From NCBI RefSeq assembly GCF_000003815.2, contig NC_049995.1:2603006-2665005 (forward strand): a DNA stretch of 62,000 nucleotides, read 5' to 3'. This document shows positions 12,801 to 32,884 of this stretch, one piece after another (the first letter of the stretch is position 1; every line of letters begins with the position of its first letter). A model generated the notes under the pieces. The model saw nothing but the letters and a program-made list of their open reading frames with translations, searched no databases and had not been told where the DNA came from. A program made the position numbers and the translations under genes. Source of the DNA: Branchiostoma floridae. Its lineage: Eukaryota > Chordata > Leptocardii > Amphioxiformes > Branchiostomatidae.

Positions 12801-15800
12801 GTATTCTACTTTGAATTTTCACGAAGAGGGGCAGTTCTTACCTGAGGTGACACCTGGAAAGGTGAGTTGTGTGAGAGGTGAGCTGAGCTCTGCCTCACCA
12901 AACAGCACCTGCACCAAGTGTGAGGAACAGGTGTGCTCGTACGTCTCCAGGTCTTTCAGGGCTCTGAGGGTACAAACAAAAGAAGGTGATCAAGTTTACA
13001 GCATGTTTTTTCAAGTAACTAGAAGTGCAATGCAGCTTTGCTATGGCTCGACTTGAGCATTTAGCAAAGCACACTAGGTCACCCCTATTCTACTAGATAA
13101 GTTGCATTCTTTTACGTAAAGATGTTTGATGATAAATACAAAGGGTCACCAGATTTACGCCCCTATCTGAAAGGAAGAAAGTATGCAAGTCTTTTGGGTT
13201 TTCGGAAAACCCTGTCCAGTATAGACAGGGAAATGGGGCGGAAAACCCTGTCCAGTCTGAAAAGAGGGTCTGCATAGGGGTTCCTGGCAATGCTGTCCGT
13301 AGTGCAAATAATTGGTTTTTCTATGTTTGTAATGAAGAGGTCACTACAAAAACTGCAAACATCAAACCACCACGAAAATTAACATTCATTATTTGTTTTT
13401 GGACAAAATGGTCTAAAATGTTCCTTGTCAATATGTACTGGTCTTGGTCTAAGCAAGCGGTTTGTCAGATTTTGTAAAACAATTACTTCAGATAGCACTT
13501 ACACTAAACCGATGCACATAACTATAGAATCGGCAGCATAGTGAGTGACCCAAAGGTGCAATATGCATGCACACAAAGTCAGTTCTGTCAAATACAAAGT
13601 ACCCCAATTAACACTTACATGTATCTGGTAGGTCATGAGGGTGAGAGAATTACACCCATTGTCCATCAAACAATGGATAGTGAGTGTCCGTCAATTTTGG
13701 GTTGTTAAATAGTGGCAATACATTACAAAGACAGGTTTTGAAAGGTTTTCTTTAAATGATAAGCGTGCATCACACATTTTGAGAGCTGGTCTGTTTAAAT
13801 CCTGGTTTGATAGAATGACTGCGAAAGGTTTCAATATCAACACGACTTTAGTACACAATGTTACAACATTACATATATTCTACAATAAAGCCGAGATGGC
13901 ATTTTTCAAACCCTAGTACAAGTTGTGAGTTATTATGTATCCTTTTAGAAATAATGTGTTTTATTTGCAAAATTATGCCGTTGGGCTAATAGCATGTTCA
14001 GTCTCAAAGACTTAAGAGCGAATGTCTGTAAGGGTCAAACAATGGTGGCACCGGTCAAAAAATAGATTTGGCTCCTTTTTTGCACAGTGATAGTACTTGG
14101 TACACAACCCCTCAAAATAGCTTTCTTTCTTCTCAGAACCCCTCGTTGCCATGGCAACAGGCCAAAGAAGTTTGGGGGCCATTTTGCCGGATTTGGGCAT
14201 GTCAAAAACATGAAAATTGGCCAACTTTAGGGCACTATCACTGAACAATGCTTTAACTAAACAACAAAAGCAGAATATGCTGATCAGAGCAATGCCTAAA
14301 CTTGTATAAAATAGCAGTAAAGTTAATCTCCTGTAAATTCTAAGGCCCTGGGCAGCCTGAATACAATACACTGTTTTCAGGTTGTAAAGAATCTGAAATT
14401 TTGCCCAACTTCAAAGCACTGAAAGTCCATAAGTATAAAATATTTTCGCTTGCAATTTACTACAAATAATAACCTACTATAGGGCTATTAGATGAATGCT
14501 AGCAAAGTTTGGGTTCTTGTTTTGTTGCTACGCAATCGTCCGTCGAAGTGGGTCAAATTTCATGATTTTGATAATATGTCATTTTGTGCTCTCTTTAAAC
14601 AATCATAAGTCCCATACCAAAGTTGCTCTGCAATTAAAATTCACATGGATTATAAACCAATGTATTGTCTATCAAATGCACGTTAGTGAAGTTCGGGTTC
14701 TTGTTTCATTGCTACGTAATTGTCCTTTAAAGTGGGTCATTTTTTATGATTTTGATAAAATACATTATTTTGCATCATCTTCGAACAATCATAACTCACA
14801 AGCCAAAATTGTTCTGTAACTAGAATTTACCTGAAATGTAAACCAAGATATTGTTTCTCAAGGTCATGCTTGTAAAGTTTGGGTTCTTGTTTTGTTGCTA
14901 AGCAATTGTCCATTAAATTGGGTCAATTTTCATGATTTTGATGATATATCATTTTGTGCTCTCTTTGAACTGTCATAAGTTGCAAAGTAAATTTGTTCTG
15001 AAATTGAAATTGACAAGGAATACAAACGAATATATAGTCTATCAACCTCCTTGATCAAATGCATGTTTGGACACTTTGAGTTCGGGTATTCTAACAATGA
15101 ATGTACATGTCCCTGAAAGTAGGTCGTATTCCACTGACTTTTCCACAAATCATGTTCTTGACAACAGTGATACACAGTCTTTGTTTTTATAGACCGATGT
15201 AGCAATGTGCTATCACCATGAAAAAAAATTGTAGGGATTATATTCTACACAAAGTCAGACTAATCGACTCTGCACTTTTAAACACTTTGCTAGTTTTAAA
15301 GCTAAGCATGACGTATGACTACAGTCTTAAACATGTTTGCATCCCCACAATATGACGACTTATTTCTACATTGGAACAAATATCTTGAATCTCTGTGCAT
15401 CTTTCCTTTCACAGTAATGTGAAAAACATGTGACTGTGTTTTCAACTTCTGCTAACACACTCATTTTCAGCAAGGACATGAACTTTGGTATTCTTGAATT
15501 TTTGCCACAAATATGGACTTCCAAAAGCAATCATTTATTTGTGATCGCAAATCAGATTTAGAAATGTTAGTTCGTACAAGTTCAATATAATTCCTTGCCA
15601 AATCGCAAGCTTATATGTGTCTCCAAAAAAGGAAGACGTAGATAAACGTCATTCGTTGCTTCATTTTGATCTTTACTGTTGATAGAGTTGAACAAAGTTA
15701 GGTCAAGATGCTGACCTTCATCATCCTCCGCCGTGTTTTGACGTTAGTCTGTCAAGCTAATTTCCACACAGACAGACTAGCAAACAAACATCAATCGCCG

Positions 15801-18800
15801 CCAGGAGTTGGCATTTCAGGCAAACCTCAAGAGTACCTACTAGGTTCGTTCTTGCCCTTGCTTAAAACGAGTATGGTCCATTGAATAGCAGAAACTGAAA
15901 AACACATGTTTTCACATAAATGCTACCGTGAAAAGAAAGATGCACAGAGATTTATGATATTCGTTCCAAATATGTATATACATTGTATAAGCTAAGTCTT
16001 CGAGAGTCATATTGTGGGGATGCAAACATGTTCAAGACTGTAGTCATACGTCATGCTTAGCAGTAAAACTAGCAGAATGTTTGAAAGTTCAGAGTGGATT
16101 AATCCAAGGAGCTTTTATCAGATAAAGCTCCTTGATTAATCTGACATTAAACATAAATATGACATTGTGTAGAATATAATCCATACAAATGTTTTGTTAT
16201 GGTGATAGCACATTGCTACATCGGTCTATAAAAACAAAGACTGTGTATCACTGTTGTCAAGAACATGATTTGTGGAAAAGTCAGTGGAATACGACCTACT
16301 TTCAGGGACATGTACATTCACTGTTAGAATACCCGAACTCGAAGTGTCCAAACATGCATTTGATAGACAATATATTCGTTTGTATTCCTTGTCAATTTCA
16401 ATTTCAGAACAAATTTACATTGCAACTTATGACAGTTCAAAGAGAGCACAAAATGATATATCATCAAAATCATGAAAATTGACCCAATTTAATGGACAAT
16501 TGCTTAGCAACAAAACAAGAACCCAAACTTTACAAGCATGACCTTGAGAAACAATATCTTGGTTTACATTTCAGGTAAATTCTAGTTACAGAACAATTTT
16601 GGCTTGTGAGTTATGATTGTTCGAAGATGATGCAAAATAATGTATTTTATCAAAATCATAAAAAATGACCCACTTTAAAGGACAATTACGTAGCAATGAA
16701 ACAAGAACCCGAACTTCACTAACGTGCATTTGATAGAGAATACATTGGTTTATAATCCATGTGAATTTTAATTGCAGAGCAACTTTGGTATGGGACTTAT
16801 GATTGTTTAAAGAGAGCACAAAATGACATATTATCAAAATCATGAAATTTGACCCACTTCGACGGACGATTGCGTAGCAACAAAACAAGAACCCAAACTT
16901 TGCTAGCATTCATCTAATAGCCCTATAGTAGGTTATTATTTGTAGTAAATTGCAAGCGAAAATATTTTATACTTATGGACTTTCAATGCTTTGAAGTTGG
17001 GCAAAATTTCAGATTCTTTACAACCTGAAAACAGTGTATTGTATTCAGGCTGCCCAGGGCCTTAGAATTTATAGGAGATTAACTTTACTGCTATTTCATA
17101 CAAGTTTAGGCATTGCTCTGATCAGCATATTCTGCTTTTGTTGTTTAGTTAAAGCATTGTTCAGTGATAGTGCCCTAAAGTTGGCCAATTTTCATGTTTT
17201 TGACATGCCCAAATCCGGCAAAATGGCCCCCAAACTTCTTTGGCCTGTTGCCATGGCAACGAGGGGTTCTGAGAAGAAAGAAAGCTATTTTGAGGGGTTG
17301 TGTACCAAGTACTATCACTGTGCAAAAAAGGAGCCAAATCTATTTTTTGACCGGTGCCACCATTGTTTGACCCTTACAGACATTCGCTCTTAAAGAGTAG
17401 AAGTTTTTTATATGATGGACAGAAGTAACAATGATGGATGATTTTTGTTAAGTTATAATTTTTGTATGACATTGTGTCCCACTTCAAGTTGATGTTATTT
17501 CTGTGCTTAGCCATATTAAAGATAAAAATGGTGTTGTGTACTAGTACTTAGTAGCTTACAACGTATACCCCCATGCAGACCATCTTTTCAGACTGGACAG
17601 GGTTTTCCGCATTCCAACTGGACAGGTTTTTCCGAAAACCCAAGTCTTTTTTGGTGGCTGGCTTCACCAAATTTGTACCAGATGTGATGAGAGGCAGAGT
17701 GCACAAACCAAAAGGGGAATGAAAATCTGTCACTTATGAGTTGAAGCTGAGCACAAATTAAGGGGTTTCCTCCGGTGAAAAAATTAGTTGCAGCAGCCTG
17801 CATAGTCTACACCATAATTGACATCATGTGCTCAAATACCAGCTGTTGTCGCTCATGACACTTGCTTGCTACTGGAAAGGATCCCAGTCACAGATGCATT
17901 TGTCCACTGTTCATCGTTGTTGTTAGAAAGTACAAATTCCCTGGTACACTGGACCTGTAAATGATATACAACTGTACTAGACTTCTATCTCCACCAATAT
18001 GAAAACTAATTAAAACCAACCTTTTTAAACGTTTGTATGTGACATCATTGGCTAGCTTGACTATGTTGTAGAGAGCATCACCATCCAATGAGAGGACGTC
18101 TATAGACTCGTCAAATGCCACGCTGATGGCCGTGGTCGTGACATACGACACGACACCCGACACCTGGGTCGCTCCTGGTCTGGCTTCTGATGAGGGCGTC
18201 AGACCCACAATATCACCTGGGTGGGGCCACAGAAGTGACAGTTGATACTCTGTTTCAAATGTTTCAACTATTGCAGTTAAATTGTTACAGTTGAATTTCA
18301 AATGTTTGAAGTACCAACTGTTATATGTTACAGTTGAAGAAATGTTTGAAATATATTGGAACTAAGAGTTACATGTTACAGTTGATTTCCAAATGAAGTC
18401 ACCTTGTAGTTACTGTACAAAATAGTGGAACTAGAAGCTGTGATTCTGGCTGTGATTCTGCCCGACATGCATGCTACTGGAAAGAGTTGCAGCAGCTTCC
18501 TTAGGACGGGATTTTAAGTTGTCTTCAACAGTTCATTGTGCTTGTCATAAAGAGCTAGGAGAATGTCCCTGGTACAAGAAACCTGTAAAAACTGTGTGCA
18601 AAGCATCTGCCTTCTCTATCATGACCAGCGAAGTGTAGCTCTTAGTCTTACACTCACACTCACTCACTATCTAGTAAAAGGTATCTTTAGTGAGCTGGGT
18701 TGGGGTTTTGTGCGCGTTAAAATTTGCGCGTTAAAACTTGCGCGTTAAAAACCTGCGCATTAAAATATGCAAATTAGGTGATTCCCTGGGGATTTGAAAA

Positions 18801-20708
18801 CTTTTTTTGCAGTTTTTAACTTAAAAGCTTGAAGAAGAGTACAAATATCCCTTTCCAGGAGTTTTAAAGTGATTTTTAAACATTAAGTTTTAACGCGCAA
18901 CAAAGGTTGATATTTGCATGTAAAACAATCTGCTTGAGAAAAGATGAAATGAAGCTTGTAGAATGGAAAAAAGCCTCAAGCAGTTATATCTTATGATATA
19001 AAGCCTCACACTAGTAATTTTTCCATGTATTTGTGTCTAATTCAAGTGATTTTGAAATCTTCTGGATATGCAAATTAACCTATTCCCAAGGGACCTAAAA
19101 TTAGGGGCTTTTCAAACCAAAAATTCAGGTAACAGATGTGAAATCATATAATGGGGTCACATTTTTCTGCCTAAGAATTTATCGATGCACAACTTAATTT
19201 TTTAACGCGCAGATTTTTAATGCGCACGCAGATTTTTAACGCGCAGAAAACCCGTTCCCAGTGAGCTCAGTTGGATTGATTTCACTTTCCCTTTCCGAAA
19301 CCTACCGGGAGTGAAAGTATGGGAGGGCAGTTCCCTCGCCCCGCCTGCGTGCCCCGGCCGTAGTGTGAGCAGGGACCGCCCGTACAGACCCACGCTTTGC
19401 TCAGACATGCCCAGTTTCAGCAGACACACCCCCCGCCGCTGCAGCTCCTTGGGAGACACTTGGTCCTGGAGTAGTCTGGGGAAAAATTTCACAGACATTC
19501 TGTAAATAAGGTACATTTTATATCACCAATACATGCATTTCCTTTTGTCAATCTTTACCTTCAAGCAACATGTATGCTTAAAGGACATGTAACAGTGTAT
19601 ATATATATACTTAGAAAGTAGCCACGGCACCTGCCGGCCGCGCGGGGGATTACGTGCTGAGAGCACGTGATCCACGCGTGGCCAAGCACGTGCCGTTGGC
19701 GAAGTAGAATATCGAATAACATTCTCGAATGCAATTCGAGAATGAGTCAGTTTATACTTTGAAAGTTAGTTAGAGAACACCGGTTGTAAAGGTATGTCAC
19801 ATTTAGTTTTCCTTGTACTCTTGTCTGGTCTTATCAATAAATACATCTGTCTTATTAGCAGCGTGAGTCGTACCCGTCATTGCTCTAGACCGTTACAGAC
19901 ATATCCTCTTTCAGAGTCTCAGACAAAAAAGCCCCTGCAGTTCTAAAAGAGCTGAGCACTGCTAAAGGGTAAAAAAACATTAGTCTTCCTGTATTAGTAC
20001 TATTGCATAAGGCCACACCAATTTAATTTCTTGGTTCACGGATTTTTTCATAAAAGATATGGAGCGAAAGGGCGAAATAAAAATAAAAATTGTAAAATGG
20101 TTGGGGTAAAGGTAACTGCTAATCCAAAACATAAAGAAAAAAAGGTTTCAGCTTGAAAAAAGTACAAAAACACTATTATTGTACAGTAACAGCACCAGTA
20201 CCCACACTTTAAGGAGCTTATGATATAAAGGCCAATTTGCTACACCAGAAAGTTGGTGAATGGTTTCATTAATGGTGAAAATTTGCTGAGTGGTAATTTT
20301 TATTTTTATTTTTTTTTCCAAAAAATAGGAGCGAGCGAATCCGTGAACCAAGGAATTAAATTGGTGTGGCCTAAACACAGAAATGTGGTACTTCATAGTT
20401 ACACTTTTGACATTGAAAACTCAAGAGGACAGTAAGTGCTAATGATAATAACAGAGAAAATTTAGTTACCACAGTGAACACATGTTCTGTCTTATATTGC
20501 ACCAAGGGGGTTGAACTCTTTCAACCTCCTTGATTGCACTAACGTTACTGTTTCAATCAAAGAATTTCCTTTTCCCTTCCTTGCAAAAATAAATCCCCGC
20601 TATGGTAAATCAATGTACATGTGTAAGTTACCTTGCCTCCTCTATCTCTGCCTGCCTCTCCAACTCCAGCAGTCGTACAGTTTTCTTGACAAACTTCTGT
20701 ACTGCCAT
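828..20708 (-). CDS. IGHMBP2: IGHMBP2/SMUBP-2 helicase, N-terminal ten exons (3' end outside window)
   Basis: This is an ATP-dependent 5'-3' RNA/DNA helicase of superfamily 1B (UPF1-like); the family acts in ribosome-associated RNA metabolism, and human loss causes SMARD1/CMT2S. Exons in transcript order: 20708-20632, 19475-19306, 18216-18021, 12963-12854, 12199-12036, 11639-11439, 7418-7197, 3053-2956, 2389-2207, 946-828. All have AG acceptors and GT donors and join in frame, giving about 513 codons. Visible motifs: Walker A GPPGTGKT near residue 213, [17 protein letters not shown] (motif Ia region), Walker B VIDECAQ near 374-380, GDHLQLPP (motif III) and [10 protein letters not shown] (motif IV region) near 440, ending in the [14 protein letters not shown] segment. 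The start ATG at 20708 gives MAVQKFVKK, as expected for the family. The frame from exon 9 to exon 10 closes without extra sequence, so the N gap probably hides no coding exon. The C-terminal helicase motifs, R3H and AN1 zinc finger must lie left of base 828. The first-exon region is shared with NDUFV1 as a divergent pair. Confidence 0.95.
965..1255. repeat. Clustered copies of a mariner-like MITE end
   Basis: The motif CAGTCAAACCTGTAC occurs three times (near 977, 1034 and 1101), each followed by similar 'gtgaccacctctacata' text. The same family is present as a complete TA-flanked element at 46171-46318. The right side is cut by the N gap at 1317, so the full structure cannot be seen. Confidence 0.65.
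1317..2155. other. Assembly gap (run of N)
   Basis: About 840 undetermined bases inside an IGHMBP2 intron. Open frames running through it are artefacts. The exons on either side (2389-2207 and 946-828) join in phase, so no coding exon is demanded here. Confidence 0.99.
3418..3785. mobile_element. ~370-bp insertion in the left arm of the palindrome
   Basis: The right arm is continuous where the left arm is interrupted: 'gcgcaacgaca|ggtttgag' on the right versus 'gcgcaacgac' ... 'caggtttgag' on the left. The inserted DNA ends with an AATAAA-like stretch and an (ATTC)n tract near 3700, as in a retroposon or SINE tail. I do not recognise the family. Confidence 0.6.
4350..5560. repeat. 51-bp tandem repeat array arranged head to head
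   Basis: About ten 51-bp units on the left (to ~4870) are mirrored by inverted units on the right (from ~4880). The spacing was checked between successive 'acaccgtacag' blocks (4496 to 4547). The period is divisible by three and the units lack stops, which explains long open frames on several strands; these are not genes. Read on the + strand in the left arm and on the - strand in the right arm, each unit has CAG|GTAAGT or CAG|GTGAGT, then a pyrimidine tract ending in AG about 30 bases later. See findings. Confidence 0.9.
6499..6832. mobile_element. CAGGG-ended MITE, 5-bp duplication ACTGG
   Basis: The ends are CAGGGTTGGACAAGT and its imperfect inverse ACTTGTTTATCCCTG, flanked by ACTGG on both sides (6494-6498 and 6833-6837). 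The interior is built from repeated CTTGCCCG / CGGGCAAG blocks. There is no coding capacity. It belongs with the elements at 28040, 29601 and 42069 by end sequence and duplication length. Confidence 0.75.
6965..7021. repeat. Local duplication of intron sequence next to IGHMBP2 exon 7
   Basis: The block 'cagtattttgcacatttcaa' and following bases (6965-7021) recur at about 7149-7196, directly beside the exon 7 donor at 7197. The copy at 6965 lacks the exon. It records a small tandem duplication within the intron. Confidence 0.7.
7447..7625 (+). repeat. tRNA-derived SINE
   Basis: The sequence GTGGTTAGGGTTG resembles an A box, and GGTTCTAATCC about 35 bases later fits a pol III B box. This is followed by a body 'ctagcaggccccaatg...aaaggcactttacacctctcc' and a short repetitive (CCCTAT)n tail. 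The same body occurs inverted at about 45520-45625 and in part at 11068. Confidence 0.65.
8722..10578 (+). CDS. Intronless TRIM-NHL E3 ubiquitin ligase, nested in an IGHMBP2 intron
   Basis: A 618-residue tripartite-motif protein of the RING/B-box/coiled-coil/NHL type (TRIM2/3/71 architecture); such proteins are E3 ubiquitin ligases or RNA-binding regulators. I chose the ATG at 8722 because the RING starts 17 residues later (C18, C21, C33, H35, C38, C41, C54, C57); an in-frame Met at 8626 would only add an unlikely leader. A B-box 2 follows near residues 105-145 (CSFHP...CKPC...CVDC...H), then a charged coiled coil (~150-270), a Pro/Ala-rich linker holding two copies of APIPAAPA (~310-320), and six or so NHL repeats (~340-610: [42 protein letters not shown]). 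It is one exon, on the strand opposite to its host, which suggests retroposition or the single-exon TRIM expansion known in amphioxus. Substrate and orthology are not determinable here. Confidence 0.93.
   Translation: MAAAPGSFREEIREELTCSICLELFTRPKVLPCQHTFCQDCLQDHAGRGGALQCPNCRQQVRLPPQGVAGLPDNHLVTSLCERLQNQATLSGKTREQPQSGNRCSFHPSEKLKLYCKPCQVPLCVDCVEDNHDGHPNISLAKATEQRRSTVQALINEGRNILETYCSFIRGLRETEKTLNKQKQQTDNTIIQTYNKMVQKLTERKDHLLSESQENYNENLEKMQTERDRVLADVNELSAACDRAEQELQQGWVEILSQQTALTEVVGKYRGKAAPTPVQTQPAVFQPTDTPVPVLGHVTVQSPPSAPIPAAPAPIPAAPAVEGTGHHHGNQRQRESQSQRMTFGGEGTGTGKFKEPCGVTVSDEGDIFVADRLNQRIQVFTLQGTFVRQFPTIMSAGQKMYPNDVAMDGVGNLWVVGGKGSAYFAMKYNKQGRVLRKFDLQKTGWDRGVAVDTRRNHILITQTTGDVDNPHGEVLVFRPDGTLVGAVGQQQGMECPQYITVDGEGNILVSDYGNHCVYAYNEDGQFLFQFGGEGRGEGQLWQPHGICTDRAGNIIVADWGNSRVEMFDKTGKFLKNVTTDILYPRAVAMETQRQLVVTNNNHKVSILVFDDYSTCCIN
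10921..11036 (+). repeat. Retroposon 3'-end copy downstream of the TRIM gene
   Basis: The block from 'actgtatctctgttatat' to 'aaataaaggttcaaacaaac' is matched in inverse orientation at 29153-29270. It supplies an AATAAA at 11015-11020 that could terminate the TRIM transcript. It is probably the 3' end of a LINE or SINE family. Confidence 0.7.
11060..11250 (+). repeat. SINE body fragment
   Basis: The string 'aaaggcactttacacatct' followed by a pyrimidine-rich stretch matches the body of the SINE at 7447-7625. The tRNA-like head is absent. It lies between the TRIM gene and IGHMBP2 exon 6. Confidence 0.5.
12165..12540. repeat. Duplicated 5' edge of IGHMBP2 exon 5
   Basis: 'gggttacaccaat' plus flanking sequence occurs at the exon 5 acceptor (about 12177-12205) and again at about 12492-12525, with further shared text ('cttgcatct.gccttgtt'). 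The second copy has lost the coding continuation, so it is a decayed duplicate of the acceptor region. Confidence 0.65.
13175..13290. repeat. Outer inverted repeat, left copy
   Basis: The text 'aagtcttttgggttttcggaaaaccctg...ggcggaaaaccctgtccagtctgaaaaga...gtctgcatagggg' is matched in inverse order at 17565-17650. The two copies bracket the TTAA-flanked element at 14016-17389, so the locus is a nested inverted structure. Confidence 0.7.
14016..17389. mobile_element. 3.4 kb TTAA-flanked element with ~1.4 kb inverted arms
   Basis: TTAA at 14012-14015 and 17390-17393 flanks GAGCGAATGTCTGTAAGG and its exact inverse. The arms match with few differences to about 15430 and 15900, leaving a ~470-bp spacer. 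The inverted ORF pairs (for example 14012-14371 minus and 17034-17393 plus) are mirror copies, not genes. TTAA duplications are characteristic of piggyBac-type transposases, although the CCC-type termini common in piggyBac are absent. No transposase is present. Located in the IGHMBP2 intron between exons 3 and 4. Confidence 0.85.
17565..17655. repeat. Outer inverted repeat, right copy
   Basis: Inverse match of 13175-13290: 'gcagaccatcttttcagact' then 'ggacagggttttccgc' and 'tttttccgaaaacccaagtc'. See the left copy. Confidence 0.7.
18697..19259. mobile_element. TIR element with iterated GCGCGTTAAAA ends, 8-bp duplication AGTGAGCT
   Basis: The direct repeats AGTGAGCT at 18689-18696 and 19260-19267 are exact. 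The ends are GGGTTGGGGTTTTGTGCGCG and, inverted, GGGAACGGGTTTTCTGCGCG; both continue with several GCGCGTTAAAA or GCGCATTAAAA units. The interior is AT-rich without a gene. An eight-base duplication fits hAT-like or P-like elements; the GGG terminus is not the usual hAT CA start. Confidence 0.85.
19588..19897 (+). mobile_element. Solo LTR (Ty3/gypsy-like)
   Basis: The segment begins TGTAACAGTG and ends CCGTTACA, thus TG...CA with short inverted tips. GACA flanks both sides (19584-19587 and 19898-19901). It contains TATATATATA near 19600, a GC-rich block with repeated CACGTG motifs (19650-19690), and AATAAA near 19839, the order expected of U3-R-U5. No internal retroviral-type genes are nearby, so it is a solo LTR left by recombination. 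Confidence 0.7.
20011..20371. mobile_element. Harbinger-like MITE with TAA duplication
   Basis: GGCCACACCAATTTAATTTC and its near-perfect inverse (GAAATTAAATTGGTGTGGCC with one or two changes) bound a 361-bp AT-rich element flanked by TAA on both sides (20008-20010 and 20372-20374). Three-base TWA duplications with GGCC... termini fit PIF/Harbinger. It lies in the first intron of IGHMBP2. Confidence 0.8.
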
Positions 20709-21532
20709 GGTTGTCTAGTTCTGTAAGAGTCAAAATATGACAATTGCATTATGTGGTCTTAGAATCTAAATATTCTGTGTTTGAATCCCAAGCAAAACCT
20801 TTACACAAGTATCCTTATAAAGTACTAATGATATCCAATTCTAAACTCTCAAATTGATTTCAAAGGCAGATATCGTACAGTTATATTTCATTTTTGACTG
20901 TAGAATTCTGAAGCCTATTTATAACTTATCCACCCCCCTCCCCACATGACCGAAACAACTTTCTTTCAAATCCTGATAACTTCCTAGCGAGTGTCAGACG
21001 ACTTTCTCACCTCAAAATGTTTTAAGGACACAGAAAACCTTCTTTCTTACGTTTACATCTTTAGGGAGGCTGAAAATGTCTTACCAAATCTCAAAGAAAC
21101 GTGCGTACAACATGCGACATTCTCTCCGCTCCGGTCACTATCCTTAACTGCAGTTTCTTAACATTTCGCAAGAGGCGCTAAAAAGGTGGAATGGCTTAGA
21201 CTACTATCATTATAGGGGAAAATTAGGTTTAACATTTTTTGATTCATCTATGTGACTTTTACTGATCCTAAAATGCATGAAAATACATTTAAAAAATAAT
21301 GTTTTATAATCTCAAAATATATTGATGGGGTTTATTGGAATTACTGATGTTATTATGTATCTTACTAATGTTACGCAAACAAATGTTCCCTATTTGCCAT
21401 ACTTGGTATCTCCCTTATGTAAGGTCATAGCGAAGATATATAAAAGAGAGACTTGGGTGGAAGGACGAAGGGAAAAGTGTTAAAATCTGACGTTTTTCCA
21501 ACCTTCATCGTCTTTCTGTGGGATTTGAGACC
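20709..21532. promoter_or_regulatory. Shared divergent promoter region of IGHMBP2 and NDUFV1
   Basis: The two start codons (20708 minus, 21533 plus) are 824 bases apart and face away from each other. No delimited transposon was seen between them, in contrast to most non-coding DNA here. A shared bidirectional promoter is inferred. I see no TATA box at a convincing position. Confidence 0.6.
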
Positions 21533-32137
<10,605 letters not shown>

Positions 32138-32603
32138 CCCAGCCTTTGGAAACAAATCGTCCTCAAGAACAATTTAGAGCAGTGCTGCATTGTCAGCATG
32201 TGATGTGATCATAAACATACATATGGTATAAGACACAATTCTTCTTGAATTAGAACCTTTATTGTATTGGATGTTGCTTCAGAATTTGTTGGAATCAAAA
32301 CCTGGTCATGGTTTGACTTCTGTAACCACCCCAAAGACTACAAATCCATATGTATACATGTAGTGTACATGTATATAACACAATTTAAGATATACTGTAC
32401 AGGAGTGAAGTATGAAACACAAGACAACAGTCCATATATTCATTTCAACACCTTTCTTGGTAAAGAATATAAGATACAGGAAAAACAAATATCTTAGCAA
32501 AACAATAACCTGTTACAGAACAGTCTTCATCTCGCATTATCTAGGTGTTATCCCAGTTTGTGTGACAGAATCTGCAATTGTACTTTTACTGTGTGAACAA
32601 GTA

Positions 32604-32655
32604 AATAAAAGTATACACCACTCCCAAATGCTGTCATGTTTTTGTAGATTTTATT
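32604..32655. terminator. Convergent poly(A) signals of NDUFV1 and MRPS17
   Basis: AATAAA at 32604-32609 (plus) lies 467 bases after the NDUFV1 stop. TTTATT at 32650-32655 reads AATAAA on the minus strand, 230 bases after the MRPS17 stop. The two transcripts would end within tens of bases of each other or overlap slightly. Signals are seen; use is inferred. Confidence 0.55.
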
Positions 32656-32884
32656 TCCCAGGTATCAGACATTAGCTTTATAACAGAAATGAACATATCA
32701 ACCATGTGATTCTAAACTTAGCTCTCTAAAGCATCCTCTCAGTACATATTTGTATGGAGATACTGGAATACCGGTAGTTAATGTCATGTTTTCAGAAATG
32801 CACCTATAAGTAATAACTTATAATCTATGATTCAAGGCTCCACAGAAACAAGAACTTCAAGGTTCTTTACTGCTCCTAAACCTA

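Noticed and set aside
14012-17393. Mirror pairs of open frames (119, 107 and 91 codons) on both strands
   Set aside because: Identical frames occur because the region is an inverted repeat. They have no recognised motif and end at the element border.
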